DNA from: Liolophura sinensis
Lineage: Eukaryota > Mollusca > Polyplacophora > Chitonida > Chitonidae
Length of the DNA: 60,000 bases
Direction: 5' to 3'
NCBI RefSeq assembly: GCF_032854445.1
Contig: NC_088301.1
Span: 6,806,044 to 6,866,043 of the forward strand
A program made the translations under genes and the position numbers. The notes below the pieces were generated by a model. It was not told where the DNA came from. It saw nothing but the letters and a program-made list of their open reading frames with translations, and searched no databases. Position 1 is the stretch's first letter. Every line of letters starts with the position of its first letter. Shown here piece after piece: positions 39,301 through 53,500 of the stretch.

Positions 39301-42300
39301 CAGAAATAAATTTGAGGGTTTATGGTGGACTTTCTGGACAATATTGAACAATCTGAAGTAGATGTGACCTCACTGATTCTTCTTGGATGGTAAAGATCCT
39401 CCAATTACCATATTTTTACATGGTATATTCAGTTCTGTCAGTGACATCAGGCTGATTCAGCTTCTTCAAATGGTTCACTGTAAAAAAAAAAAAAGTCCAC
39501 TGTAGAACCTCACTGTTTTTTTCTGCCTAATTCACTGGGGAAAAAACCAAAAACATGAAAAACGTATTTGACTATCCGTAAAAGGACCTTGCAGATAAGG
39601 TATGCTGTATTTAGAGGGTGATCCCCTGCTTAAAGTGGATAGTTGTTCACAGTTGTTTACTGTGGCTGTCATTTATGTTCTGTCCCTTTGCTCTCACCTG
39701 CCAGATAGTGTTCAGTCGAGAAGTACCACAGGGTATCACTCTGGCTTACCACCAGAAATGCTTGGCCCATTCCTATCGGGTATGTCAGTTAGTGTTCTCT
39801 CATTTTAGAGGGTTGCCGAAACAGCAAACCCTGAATAGGCATGCCTGTACATGTGCAATCCATGAACTGTCATTCAAATTGTTTTCTTTGAACATCATCG
39901 TACATATATGTATGCACTAATGCACAGTGTATGTATTATAAAATGTTCATCAAATGAAAGCGATTGTCATACTTTGTATGGTATAAGTCATAATTTTGCA
40001 TTTTGAAAATTTTTTGCATTTTGAAATCTGTTAGGCAAGCTGGATTTTTTATTCATCTTGAAGGCCATATTTACACATGAACCTCAGTTGATGATTCCTT
40101 TCCGTTTGACTAATCTGATTTGGTTATACTTCTGCTTCCGTTACTGAACTGTTTTTGGTGCTTGTCGTTATCATTTCTCTGAAAATTATGTTTCATTTAA
40201 GTTTTGTATTAAATTTACAAGTTAGCACTGCTACATTTATATGCATGGTTTATTGTCACATTGTCATATTGTCACATTGTCATGGGCCTAATTTTATTTG
40301 TGCAGGTCCATATCCACAAGCAAGAGAATGTGAAGAAAAAGAAGACAATAGATCTGTGGACCACAGCAGGAGGGGGAGGGGACAAGGCTGGTAGGTCTGA
40401 CACCATGAGTCAGGGTCGGGAAAATGGGTTTTGGAATAATGGATGCATGCACCAGTAAATTTTTAGTTGCAGAACCTTACATAATGAACCAATGGGTATA
40501 ATAGAGCCATAATTGTGGACAGTGTATATATTACACACTAAACAATGGACACAATGCTCACCTGAAGAACATGAAAGTGTATACACATTAAACAGTGGAC
40601 ACAGTGCTCACCTGAAGAACATGTAAGTATATGCACATTAAACAGTGGACACAGTGCTCACCTGAAGAACGTGTAAGTATATACACATTAAACAGTGGAC
40701 ACAGTGCTCACCTGAAGAACATGTAAGTATATACACATTAAACAGTGGACACAGTGCTCACCTGAAGAACATGAAAGTATATACACATTAAACAGTGGAC
40801 ACAGTGCTCACCTGAAGAACATGAAAGTGTATACACATTAAACAGTGGACACAGTGCTCACCTGAAGAACATGAAAGTATATACACATTAAACAGTGGAC
40901 ACAGTGCTCACCTGAAGAACATGTAAGTATATGCACATTAAACAGTGGACACAGTGCTCACCTGAAGAACATGTAAGTATATGCACATTAAACAGTGGAC
41001 ACAGTGCTCACCTGAAGAACATGTAAGTATATACACATTAAACAGTGGACACAATGCTCACCTGAAGAACATGTAAGTATATATGCATTAAACAATGGAC
41101 ACAATGCTCACCTGAAGAACATGCAAGTATATCCACATAAAACAGTGGACACAATGCTCACCTGAAGAACATGTAAGTATATGCACATTAAACAGTGGAC
41201 ACAGTGCTCACCTGAAGAACATGTAAGTATATGCACATTAAACAGTGGACACAGTGCTCACCTGAAGAACATGTAAGTATATGCACATTAAACAGTGGAC
41301 ACAGTGCTCACCTGAAGAACATGAAAGTGTATACACATTAAACAGTGGACACAATGCTCACCTGAAGAACATGTAAGTATATGCACATTAAACAGTGGAC
41401 ACAGTGCTCACCTGAAGAACATGTAAGTATATGCACATTAAACAGTGGACACAATGCTCACCTGAAGAACATGTAAGTATATGCACATTAAACAGTGGAC
41501 ACAGTGCTCACCTGAAGAACATGTAAGTGTATACACATTAAACAGTGGACACAATGCTCACCTGAAGAACATGAAAGTGTATACACATTAAACAGTGGAC
41601 ACAGTGCTCACCTGAAGAACATGTAAGTATATGCACATTAAACAGTGGACACAATGCTCACCTGAAGAACATGAAAGTGTATACACATTAAACAGTGGAC
41701 ACAATGCTCACCTGAAGAACATGAAAGTGTATACACATTAAACAGTGGACACAATGCTCACCTGAAGAACATGAAAGTGTATACACATTAAACAATGGAC
41801 ACAATGCTCACCTGAAGAACGTGAAAGTGTATACACATTAAACAGTGCACACAATGCTCACCTGAAGAACGTGAAAGTGTATACACATTAAACAGTGGAC
41901 ACAATGCTCACCTGAAGAACGTGAAAGTGTATACACATTAAAAAGTGGACACAATGCTCACCTGAAGAACATGAAAGTATATACATAAAGGTATGATTAA
42001 GTAGTCTGTTCTCTGCATTGATACAATATTATTGCCAGAATTCATCAATTGTACAAATAAATGCTCTTATTTTCTGTTATATAATGTTACAGGACGAGTG
42101 CTGAGTTATTGGTGTTTTAGTCCGGGTCACAGCATGAGCGACCTTGTCAGTCACAAGGTCAAATGTATCCTGCTGACAAGTGGTACACTGTCTCCAATCA
42201 ACTCCTTTACATCAGAGATGCAGATGTAAGCAATATTCACACTGTAGTTTCTCTGGCAAGTGGTTTTCATGTCATGCTGTCATTTTGGTTGACCACCCCC

Positions 42301-45300
42301 GCCAAAGGAGGTGGTGTTTTATGCCCCTTCTCAATAATTCCAGAACAGTGGATCTGAGACACCCTAAAGTATGTGGGAAGATAGCAGAAGTCCCCTGTGA
42401 AGCATTTACTTTGGGTGATAGTGACATGCCAGCAGGAGAACTGATCAGGTTTCCACAGACGGTTTAAACATTCAGGCATTTCAGCCCACTCACTTTCTCA
42501 TCTTGGATACTACATACCATGAGACAGATCAGAGAATTGAGTTTATATCAAGTCAGTTGACTTTAACTCGATTTTTAGTTAGCTTACGATTCTCTCTTTC
42601 TCATCACAAGTCATAGCCAGCAGTCATCAAATAGTGTGTTTATAGTTTTCAAGAAAATTCTGTCTTAGTGTTGTGGTTTGGAATGTGGAGTGCCCCTTGG
42701 AAGTCAGACAAAAAAAACCCATTGATATCTCAGCCTGACAGCATCAGCCCTATTCACTAGAGGTAAACAACTTAAAGGCAAAGGATTGCTTCTTAGAGGG
42801 GTACATGCAATGCTCAATACGTCCATATGCTTAAGAACAGTCTAATATGAATATGTAAATGCCACCAAAGAACCAAAACGATCAATAAACATTTGATACA
42901 AAATTTGTGAGACGTCACTGCCACGTGTACATAACAAAGACTTGAGAGTTTTCATTGCCTTTCAGTGTATTGGTAAATAAAGCTTTGTACCACTACCACC
43001 AAACTGGCTGCTTGGGTGTTACTTCTATGTGGAGTTAATTATTGTTAGCAAGCCATTGTGAGAAGGAGGGGGGCGTGTCAGTGTTGGTTCCAAGTTAAGC
43101 TTTCAACTTGTTCTCTATAAATTAAGCCTCCAGATTTACCATTTTTGTAATCAAGAAAAATTTCATGTAGAGCAACAATTTTTATGCACATGCCTACCTA
43201 CAAGAACAAGATAGCAGGCAAGACGGTGGAATTCACTGAATAAAGAGTTTAGTTCTAGCAACATGTTTCAAACAGCATCAGAAAACAACTGTTGAATGGC
43301 ACAGATAGTGAGCCTTGTCATTTACGTCTGGCATGGAGTTTCTCACAGTATTCCCAATGAGGTTGACATGAGTGTAGATCTGGTGTCGTCACCCTACCAC
43401 AATACTGGTAAGACACAGCATATATAAACTCATGTAATGACTGAAAAATATGACGGAAAACCCTAAGAATACATACGCATGTGGACGACTACCACTGAAT
43501 TACCGGTCACAGTCAGTTGTCTCTTCGTTAATCCCTGTCCCCCACAAAGCATTGACTGACTAAAGACAAAATCCCTCACAAAGCATAATGGGGTATAGTT
43601 GCATCAAGTACTGAATTATAAAGTAGCTATGGCATTTGTTTGATTCTGCAACTTTACAGAAAAGTGCACAGATTTTTATGAAATTTGCACACGTTGGCCT
43701 TTGCGCAAGCACTAATCGATTACATTTTGGTGTTGAATGGTCAAGATCCAAACCCATGAATTCTGTCCGTCTCTTTGTCAGAAACTATGGAAAGCATTGT
43801 GCGCAGATTTTCACGACACCTGCATGCCTTTGTCCAGGTTTTGTTTGACAGAACACATTTGTAGTGCCACTTTGCCATGTCCTCGTGGCCAGTGTAGAAA
43901 AGTTTATGAGAAGTATACCCAAGGTTGGTGGTTTAACCAGGGCATTCCAGTTTCCTTCACCCATAAATATTAAAGTGAGAAATTCTTGAGTATAAGTAAC
44001 AATCAATCCACACATAAGCTGGCCTGCTGTTATGTATCTGATGAAATATTCTTGACTGCATTGTATAAATCCTAACTGATGTATAAACAAAAGCTTTAAT
44101 GTCAATACCTGCTCTCTCCACCAGCTCCTTCCCTGTCCAGTTAGAAAACCCACATGTGATAGAGAAACACCAGGTGTGGATTGGCACCCTGGGGAAAGGC
44201 CCTGATGGCGCCCTCCTCAACTCCTCCTATGAAAACAGGTAAGTGTAACTCAGGTGTGAGGTAGTGCAGCCCACTAAAGCGTGCACCAACAGAACATAAT
44301 TTAAAAATGTTAATGTTGGAAGCAGGTTTTGGTCCAGTGGTTTGAGGGGCTTACCTTTCAATTGTAAAGACACACAAAGTGCAAGTTCAAACCAGGCCTT
44401 TTACAGAGAATTTGTAGATGTCCCCGCTCTCACTTTTGGTGGGACCTTGGTTACAGTAAGCGCAGCCTAACATACGTTGAAGACCACATCTTTGTGATAT
44501 GCATTTCTTGACCAATTGTTCAAAAGACCACTGTAGATTCGTTTTACTAGGTTAGAACAACAGTTTTCCAGCAGGACATCATCTACTTTCTCCCCTCTCC
44601 CCCCCCCCCCCACCCCCATCAAAGAAAAAAAAACAGTTATCAACGGAACTCTCAAAATCAGTCAGAATGGGTAACTTTGTCATGGATGATATATCAGATC
44701 AAATATAGTATACACTGATCTGACAGAATATCTCTTGAATGTATTTTGATGCATCCATTTCAAATTGCTTTTCTGCACATATATTTCCAGGGACAAGGAC
44801 AGCTATAAGTCTTCTCTCGGGAATGCCGTAGGTAAGAATGTTGTCTTATCATCATGCAGTTCTGTTAGGAAAGCCTCTAAATGTATGTTACATGTACAAG
44901 TGTAGAGTTTCTTGGAATGACCATTTCTGACAAAGTGTAAAGTTAAATGACCAATGCTGACAAAGCGTAACGCTTTATGACCAAAGCGTAAAGTTATGTG
45001 ACCAGTGATGGCAGTGTGTAAAGTTTTATGACCACAGCTAACAAATTGTAAAGTTATATGAACAATGCTGACAAAGTGTACAGTTATGTGACCAATGCTG
45101 TCAATGTGTAAAGTTAAATGACCAATGCTGACAGTGTAATGTTATATGACCAATGCTGACAAAGTGTACCGTTATGTGACCAATGCTGTCAATGTGTAAA
45201 GTTATATGATCAACGCTGACAAAGCGTAAAGTTATGTGATTGATGTTGACAAAGTGTAAAGCAGTACGACCAGTGCTGACAAAGTGTAAAGTTACGTGAA

Positions 45301-47490
45301 CAGTGTTGACAAAGTGTAAAGTTATATGACAAGCGCTGACAAAGTGTAAAGTAATGTGACCAGTGCTGACAAAGTGTAAAGTTAAATGATCAATGCTGAC
45401 AAAGTTAAATGACTAATGCTGACAATGTGTAAAGTTATCTCTCTCAAGGGCACTTGATATGCATTCTTGATATGCAGTTTTGTTTGTGATCTTAATATAT
45501 AAAAGTGCAGAAAAGTTCCTTAGTTCTCTTAAAAAGTGGTCAAAATGGTTTTAAACCAAGGTTTTCCAGATGCACCAGCCATGAGCCCCTTAATGACAAG
45601 AAATATGCACAACTTATTGGGGCTATTAAGAAATGTAAAATATGCCTTTAGAGTGAAATTGTTTTTTCATCTGCTTAGCATAACTTTCTTCATTTTCCAT
45701 AAAACTGTAATCTTTGTTTATATGTTCCATTTCATGTACCATGATTTTTGTAGACAAGAGACTGGTTAGTACCTGGCCGCGTCCAATGGTTTCCCCATTC
45801 TCTACCCACTTTCCAGTAAACTTGACCACTGTCTCTATCATTGTATAAAGGAAATTTGACAGTACACACTTTGATACAGATTTATGTCTGTTCATAAATT
45901 TGTCATAATTTTGAGTGATATAACTAGCAACTTTGTTCTAGAATTCAACATTTTGAAACGACTGAATTAGCTAAATGTGTTTGATATACATGTACTTAAA
46001 TGGTATTCACCAGCCCTCTTCGAAGGGAAGTAAGTCTCGTAATTTAATGTTGATGGAACAGCTGTGCCTCTACCTTCAGTGCACCTGAAGAACATCACTG
46101 GTGAGCTCCATTCTTTCCTGCATTCTGTGTACAACCTAAAATATTGTATACTTTGATATATTTGCAGTGAATTTTGCCCGAGTCATTCCCAATGGCCTGT
46201 TAATGTTTTTCCCCTCCTATCCAGTCATGGAGAAATGCCTGGACAACTGGAAGGTGATTATTGGGACCAAACTAGTAAAGTTTATGAGCTAGCTGAGTGC
46301 TGTCTCTGACTACAAGAGTACGCACAGTACAGGGAATCTAGAACCATGCCCTAAAAACACATTTGACATTTATCAAAGATACAGGAAATCAAAGAATTTT
46401 AAACTTTAGAAGCTGGCTGAACTTAGATGCCTTTAAATGAGGAGTTTTGAGTCCTATTGTATCATGTGCCTTGCAGAAATGTTATGCGACTATTTTTGAT
46501 AACATTTGCTATAACTAAGACATCTGAACAAAAATTCTCATAAAGTAATTTAGAGCAGATGAAAGAATGTCAACGAAAGTTGCCTAACATGTTTCACAAG
46601 TCACATGCCACAGTAGGACTGTTTTACCTTAAACAACAGAAGATTTCAAACTGGAAACTCCCCAGTTGAACACTTCAGACTTAGTGGTTTACAACCACTA
46701 TATATAACGTGAAATGTTTGCAATCACATAATATCATCTGAACAATGAAGATTTAATTATTAACAGGTAAAAATACACCTAGCATAATTCCTCAACCTCT
46801 TGGCATATGAACCACCAACTTTCAGTGCAATTTATTCACATTTTAATTTGATTTTTACTACATTTGGATTGGATTGGTTGGATTGGTCAGTTTCATGACT
46901 TCACAATAAGTATGATTTTATCAGTGTACAAAGAATAGTACCTTCAGAATATGCTTGAATAAACACCTTGTAAACTTGCGAAAAGGTTGGAGAATAACAG
47001 TATTCAGATTGAGTCAGGAAGATTGCAGGTCATTGAAGTGTCCTCAAGAGAGAGGCCTTGAATAAAAAATCACCTTCAAATATCCTTTTTATTTTCCCAG
47101 AGTACAAATATTTGGAACAGAATAACCCAGTACAAGCCTATCTTTGTGGAACCCCGAGGAAAATCTGCCTTTCATGAGGTACGATGTACAATAAGGAACA
47201 GGTGTAAACTATTTAGTATTGTGACTCTGAAATGGGAAACATTGTTGAATTGCTGTTTTGTTTCCATATTTCATTCATGGGTTTGAAGAAGCCAGGAATG
47301 GGACAGATTTAGTCTCAGTAGTTCTGGACTTCTGAGCGTACATGAAAGTATGGTCTGATTTACAATATGTGGTGATTAACAGATCAAAGGACCATTCACG
47401 CAGTCACAGGTTACGTTCGTTAAAGTTCATTTGATTGGTGTTTTATGCCATATTCAAGAATATTTTAGTCATAAAATTTCATGTTCATAT

Positions 47491-47550
<60 letters not shown>

Positions 47551-50500
47551 GCACCCACAAAATACAGTTTGTACCATGAAGAAACCGGAATATCTCTTGG
47601 GATACACGTGTCTGATTTGTATGTTTTCTCTTTGATAGGCAATGGATGACTTTTATGAGAAAATAAACGATGTCAGTTTAAATGGGGCCATATTTGCCGC
47701 TGTGTGCAGGGGAAAAGTGAGTTTGTATTGTCGTAGTACCATCGGTAGAGTGAACTTGGCTTAGCACATGAATCACTTGTGCAAGCATTTACACTACATT
47801 TATCCACTGTTATGTGTTTGAATTGTGAGTATGAAATTTCATAATTAACACTTATCCAAGATCTGCACTGGTGTTTATCATACCATCTTCATTGTCAGTA
47901 TACAGTACATATTTGAACAATTTGACCAGTGTAGTTCTAGTTCCCAAAGCAGGTATTAAATAAACACAGATAGGGATATATTTCATTAAAATATGGCTGC
48001 CTGTATACAGATTAATACATTTGTTTTAGTACATCCAAGAATTACTTGTTTAATATATGTAAGAAAAGGAGTACATGAAAAAAGGACTTATTTCGGTAGA
48101 TGTCAGAATTGTTGTGTTCATAGTACATGTAATAATCTGTTTTAACACATGTAAGAATTACTGGTTTTATTACATGTAAGACTCACTGGTTTTATTACAT
48201 GTAAGATTCGCATGTTTTATTACATGTAAGAATGACTGTTTTTGTTACCTGTGAGAATGACTGGTTTTATTACATGTACCTGTAAGAATAACGTGTTTGT
48301 GTCAGGTGAGTGAGGGTCTAGACTTCTCCGACAACAACGGCAGGGCTGTGGTCATCACTGGGCTGCCCTTCCCTCCCATGATGGATCCCAAGGTCATTCT
48401 CAAGATGAAATACCTGGATGAAATGAAAGGCAAACAGGGATTCCAGGTACATGTATGACCTAAATGACCTCAAGTTTCACCTCCTAAAAATGTGCATTCT
48501 TAGCAGCAAAGACATGTCATAAGATATTATTTCAGACTTGATTAGTCTGAAATTTGGCATGCAGATTGCCAGAGATTTTTCTCCATTATTGTTTTTCTCC
48601 ATTGTCTGTCTCGTTCATCTGTCTATAATTTGAAATTTGGTTTCTCTGTGTTATCTTAACTCGGGCTTCATGAATTGATCTAAATTTGGTACGTGGTGGG
48701 CTTTTTGATCTGCCAGTCCATCTGTTCCATGTTTGGTTTCCACATGATATCTCTACTTAGACTTGATTAATGTGGTATGTGATTGACAAGGCCTGTCTCC
48801 ATGCTCGTCATTTCTTTTTGCCTTTGTCTATCTTGTTGTTTGTCCTGGGAGGTTTCATTGTTGATGTCCTGTCAAAGAAGACAAATACCACTCTTTTCTT
48901 GAACCTCAAATAGTACCACTATTTTTATCAACATGTTTGCCAGCCAGCTCACAGAAAAGGTGGCATTCTGGTAGATGTCTGCTTCAACAGACATTGTCCT
49001 CAAGCAGAAGTTAAGACTGCTTCAGAAACCACCTTCATGTGATGCCTGCAGTGCTCTTTTTATGTAAAGAACATTAGCTGCCTGGAAATGCATATGTTTT
49101 GTTAAACTTAGTAAAAGAGTATTGTTCACTTTCATGATTCATGAAGTAGTGGATGCAATGACATTTTTTTTATTTTTACCTTCTTTGTTGATTATATGTA
49201 CTCCAATACACATGCATATATTAAAAATGATTGTGGAGCTAAACAATTCACAACCAATCGGTCATCTTAGTTGACTTTCGCACTTACCTGCATCTAACTG
49301 CGTGGTATGGGGAGGTGGGAGGGATATATCTCACACTATTTCTTAGTTATCATTTAGTATTATCAGTGTGGTATGTTTGTGTTGTTGTTGCAGTCTTTAG
49401 GTGGGAGGGAATGGTACAGGCAGCAGGCCACGCGAGCTGTGAATCAAGCTATTGGAAGAGTCATCAGGCACAAGGAGGACTTTGGTGCCATTATTCTCTG
49501 TGACAACAGGTACTGACTTAAACTGGTCCTAATTCTACTTGTTATGCCAGTGATGGTGATCGCCTAGGCCTTCCTTGAAAATTAACTGGAGAAGCCTGAA
49601 ACTTGCGCGTTTTATTGAGTGTACGAGTCCTCAGATGCAGTTTGAATTCTAGCATAATCCATGAATAAGTTTTGCATGCATTTATGATTTCCCTCAATTT
49701 CAAATTGTAGGTTTCTGTGCAATAACTGCTGTTAATACTGTTTGATTTTTCAGGGCCTCCATGGCTCAGTTGGCTAGCGCAGCGTAATAACCCAGGAGCT
49801 TCTGACCAATGCGGTCGCTTCATGCTGGCTTCCTTTCCGGCTGTACATGGGAAGGTCTGACAGCAACCTGCAGATGGTCATGGGTTTCCTCCCACCATAA
49901 TGATGGCCATCGTCGTATAAGTGAAATATTCTTGAGTACGGCGTAAAACACCAATCAAATAAATAAACAACTGTTCAGTGTGTTTTTTTTATAAAATTTT
50001 GTGTGTGCAAGATCATGTTATGCAAACCTCAGATTAAGTTCGAAAACCAACTGGATGTATGCTGAAGTTTGGCATTTTTAATGAATTTTTTGTTGAAACT
50101 TCATGATTAATGTTCACATTGGAGGTTGTCTCAAAATGTTTCAAATATCGGTTCCCGTGCTGGTTGGAAAGTTTGAAGAAGCTATAATTTGATTTGCTTT
50201 CTCAGGTTTGCCAGCAGCCAATCACTGAGCCAGTTACCTGTGTGGGTGCGGCCACATGTCATTCAGTATGCACAGTTTGGAGGGGTCATTAAGGATCTTA
50301 TGATGTTCTTTAAAACAGCAGAAAAAGTGGTAAGCTGGAAATCATTTTAGTTCAGCTCTTTGTGTTACACTTCTGCCTCTGAATTACAAGCTGATATTCT
50401 GAGGGATACCGATGGGTTTGCAAATATATATCCTTGTCATGGTAAGATTGTCATTGCAGAAGTTTTTTTTTTCTGAAAAGAAATTCCACTTGTCACTAGA

Positions 50501-53500
50501 GAAAAGTAAATACACTTTACATTGTGACATAACCAGCTGACACGTAACATTACCAGCTCACGTGTAACATTACCCCCTGATGTGTAACATGACAAGCTGA
50601 TGTGTAACATTGCAAGCCGATATGTAACAGTGCAAGCTGACACGTAACATTACCAGCAGATGTGTAGCTCTACAAGCTAATGTATAACATTGCAAGCTGA
50701 CGTGTAACGTTACCAGCTGACGTGTAACATTAATGGCTGATGTGTAACATTACCATCTGATGTGTAACATTAACGGCTGAGGTGTAATGTTACCAACTGA
50801 TGTGTAACATTACCAACTGATGTGTAACATTGCAAGCTGATGTGTAACATTGCAAGCTGATCTGTAACATTACAAGCTGAACTGTAACATTACCAGCTGG
50901 TGTGTAGCATTTCCTTGTTTCTTGTTACTTTTATACCATCCAGAAATTAGGATCACTCTTTACAGGATATGTCCAAGAGTCCATTCTATGAAGTTGTCGG
51001 AAACTGCACCTGGCACAATTTCTATGACAACACACAGTAAAGAGATAGGTCACCATGGTGAACTTGCTTAAGGCAGCATTGCGACAGCTTTGTAGAATGG
51101 GCTGCTGAGATTTGTCAGGTACATGTACATGGTGAAGAACAGTGGGTTTATTGTGGCACTTCAGCTTTCTCCATCTCCCTGGAGTGAAACTACGTGTAGT
51201 TGAACTAGGCATTGAAAAACCAATGAAATAATCAAACTACAAAACTGTGCATGTGTGTTAGTTACAGATTGCCTGTAATGTATGTACAAAGTTATGGTCT
51301 CACGTAACTGATCTTACAAAGTTATGGTCTCCTGTAACTGATATTACAAAGTTGTGGTCTCCTGTAACTGATCTTACAAAGTTATAGTCTCATGTAACTG
51401 ATCTTACAAAGTTATGGTCTCATGTAACAGATCTTACAAAGTTATGGTCTCATGTAACTGATCTTACAAAGTTATAGTCTCATGTAACTGATCTTACAAA
51501 GTTATAGTCTCATGTAACAGATCTTACAAAGTTATGGTCTCATGTAACTGATCTTACAAAGTTATAGTCTCATGTAACTGATCTTACAAAGTTATCGTCT
51601 CATGTAACTGATCTTACAAAGTTATGGTCTCATGTAACTGATCTTACAGATGCCTGCACCTAGACCTCCTCGTCCTCAGATCCAGTCTGACACAGCCACT
51701 GGTGCATACTTCATGCCTTCATCCAGTAGGCGCGGCCCCATGCTGGAACAGGCCAGCGTCGTGGCCCATCACGTGCCCAGTCTACAGCAAAAACAGGGTC
51801 AGCTTTCATGGATTTTGTTCTCCATCCATATTGTCTTATTTTTTACAGATGTTTATTAGGTTTTATTTCTTACACATTTTGTCTTCTATTTTTATTTATT
51901 CTAAATTAGGTCTTGTGTGTGCATTTGAGGAAGACCTAGAGTTTTTATGCCTATGATCTATGTATATTAACCCGTGATAATATGTGAACATATGCCTTGT
52001 TTGTCAAATGCCTTATTATACCTGGGTAGGCAGTAATACACTGATGTAACATTAAGATACATATAACACCCCACAGAGCAATGTTCAAAATAACAAATCT
52101 CTTAAAAATATATTAATACAGATAACTGTGCAATGATTGTGCTATGTTTATATTTTTCTGGAGCAGAGTGGGGACATACAATTTTTGGAATGTTTTCTTG
52201 TTTACTTGGTCAAAAGCATCAAGTCAGGAGGTTTTGAGTGGGTGGTTAGGCGTGAACTCTATCCCAGTGGGGTCTCCAGGGTGGAAAGCATAGGACCTCA
52301 ACCCCTTAGGCAAACTTTAGGCATTGAATCTGACTTAACTAGAGCTCTCTTGTGTCAGTTTGGTGAAACAGAGTATTTAGACAAATGTGTTTGCGATGCC
52401 GTTGTTAAATATTGAAAAGATATTTTTCAGGTTATTGTATGTATTAGGACTAATGTGATTTTAAATATTTTCACGTGCGTATTTTAGATGTTATCATTCT
52501 TACATTGAAACATAACAGTTTCCAGGTTCTAACTTAATTCCTGAATCTGTTTGCACATGCAAGAGCAACTTTCATTCTGAACTACATGTACTTTGGTTGG
52601 ATTAACCAGTTACAGGGCTTCACAAAAAGTATAATTTTATCTGTCACCCCTGTAATAATGCCTTCAGAATATGCTTGAATAAACACCTTGCAAACATGCG
52701 AAAAAGTTGAAGAATTAAAGTAACATGCTTTCGTCACAATAGGGCTGAAATACTGCCAATTTGGTGTGAAACTCTAATGATTTTTTCATTCCTTAGGGCT
52801 AGCTACCTGTGTGTTTGGTTTCTTCCGCTCATTAATCCGACTGTCATCAACGATAAAAGGGGAAATTCTTTGTACAGTGTGTACAAAAAATGTGTCCATA
52901 AATCACTGTTTCTGAACTTGCATAATTGCTGTGTGTTTCTCAGAGGACCGCTCATCCATGGCTCGACTGAAACTGCAGTACGAGGGCGTCTGTGCCCACG
53001 TAACAAAGAAAAGGGGCCTCCTGGACGCCTTAGACTTCAGTGAGGTATGAAAATTGGCAAATACACATTTATAGTTAATGACCTTGAAGTTCGTGCCAGT
53101 TTGTTAACATTGTGTGTGGCCTGTTGGTCTGTTGTAATGGATGAGATAGATTGTGGTCAATAAAAGCACCTTTGCCATATTTTCTCAGTCATGGTTACCA
53201 TTTATGTTGACTACTCATGTTTATAATGTATTTTCACAGACAGGTGTTGGAGTTTGTGGTTACTTGCCTGCTAATTCCTCCCAGGAATGGGAATTATGTA
53301 AATATGCTGGAGTGTTTCTACGAACTCCAGGCAATTCTTTAACGTACAGCAAATGGGACGTCTGATTTTCTAGCATCAGACAAGGATTTATTACTGGTGA
53401 GGTTTGACGGAGAAGTAGTATACATTAAATTCAGCTGTGGAAACACTGTAGCAAATGTGTCAGGCAGTCGCATGGACTATCACGAATGCAGTCTCCTGTC

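Larger units (their letters stand above)
42226..44124 (+). other. RTEL1 intron v13-v14
   Basis: 1.9 kb intron. It holds a displaced relic of the ~97-bp repeat unit (43133-43210) and a SINE tail (43880-44020). The region 42300-43120 shows nothing I can name. Confidence 0.7.

Noticed and set aside
40521-41985. CRISPR-like array
   Set aside because: Units are contiguous 50-bp tandem copies without variable spacers.
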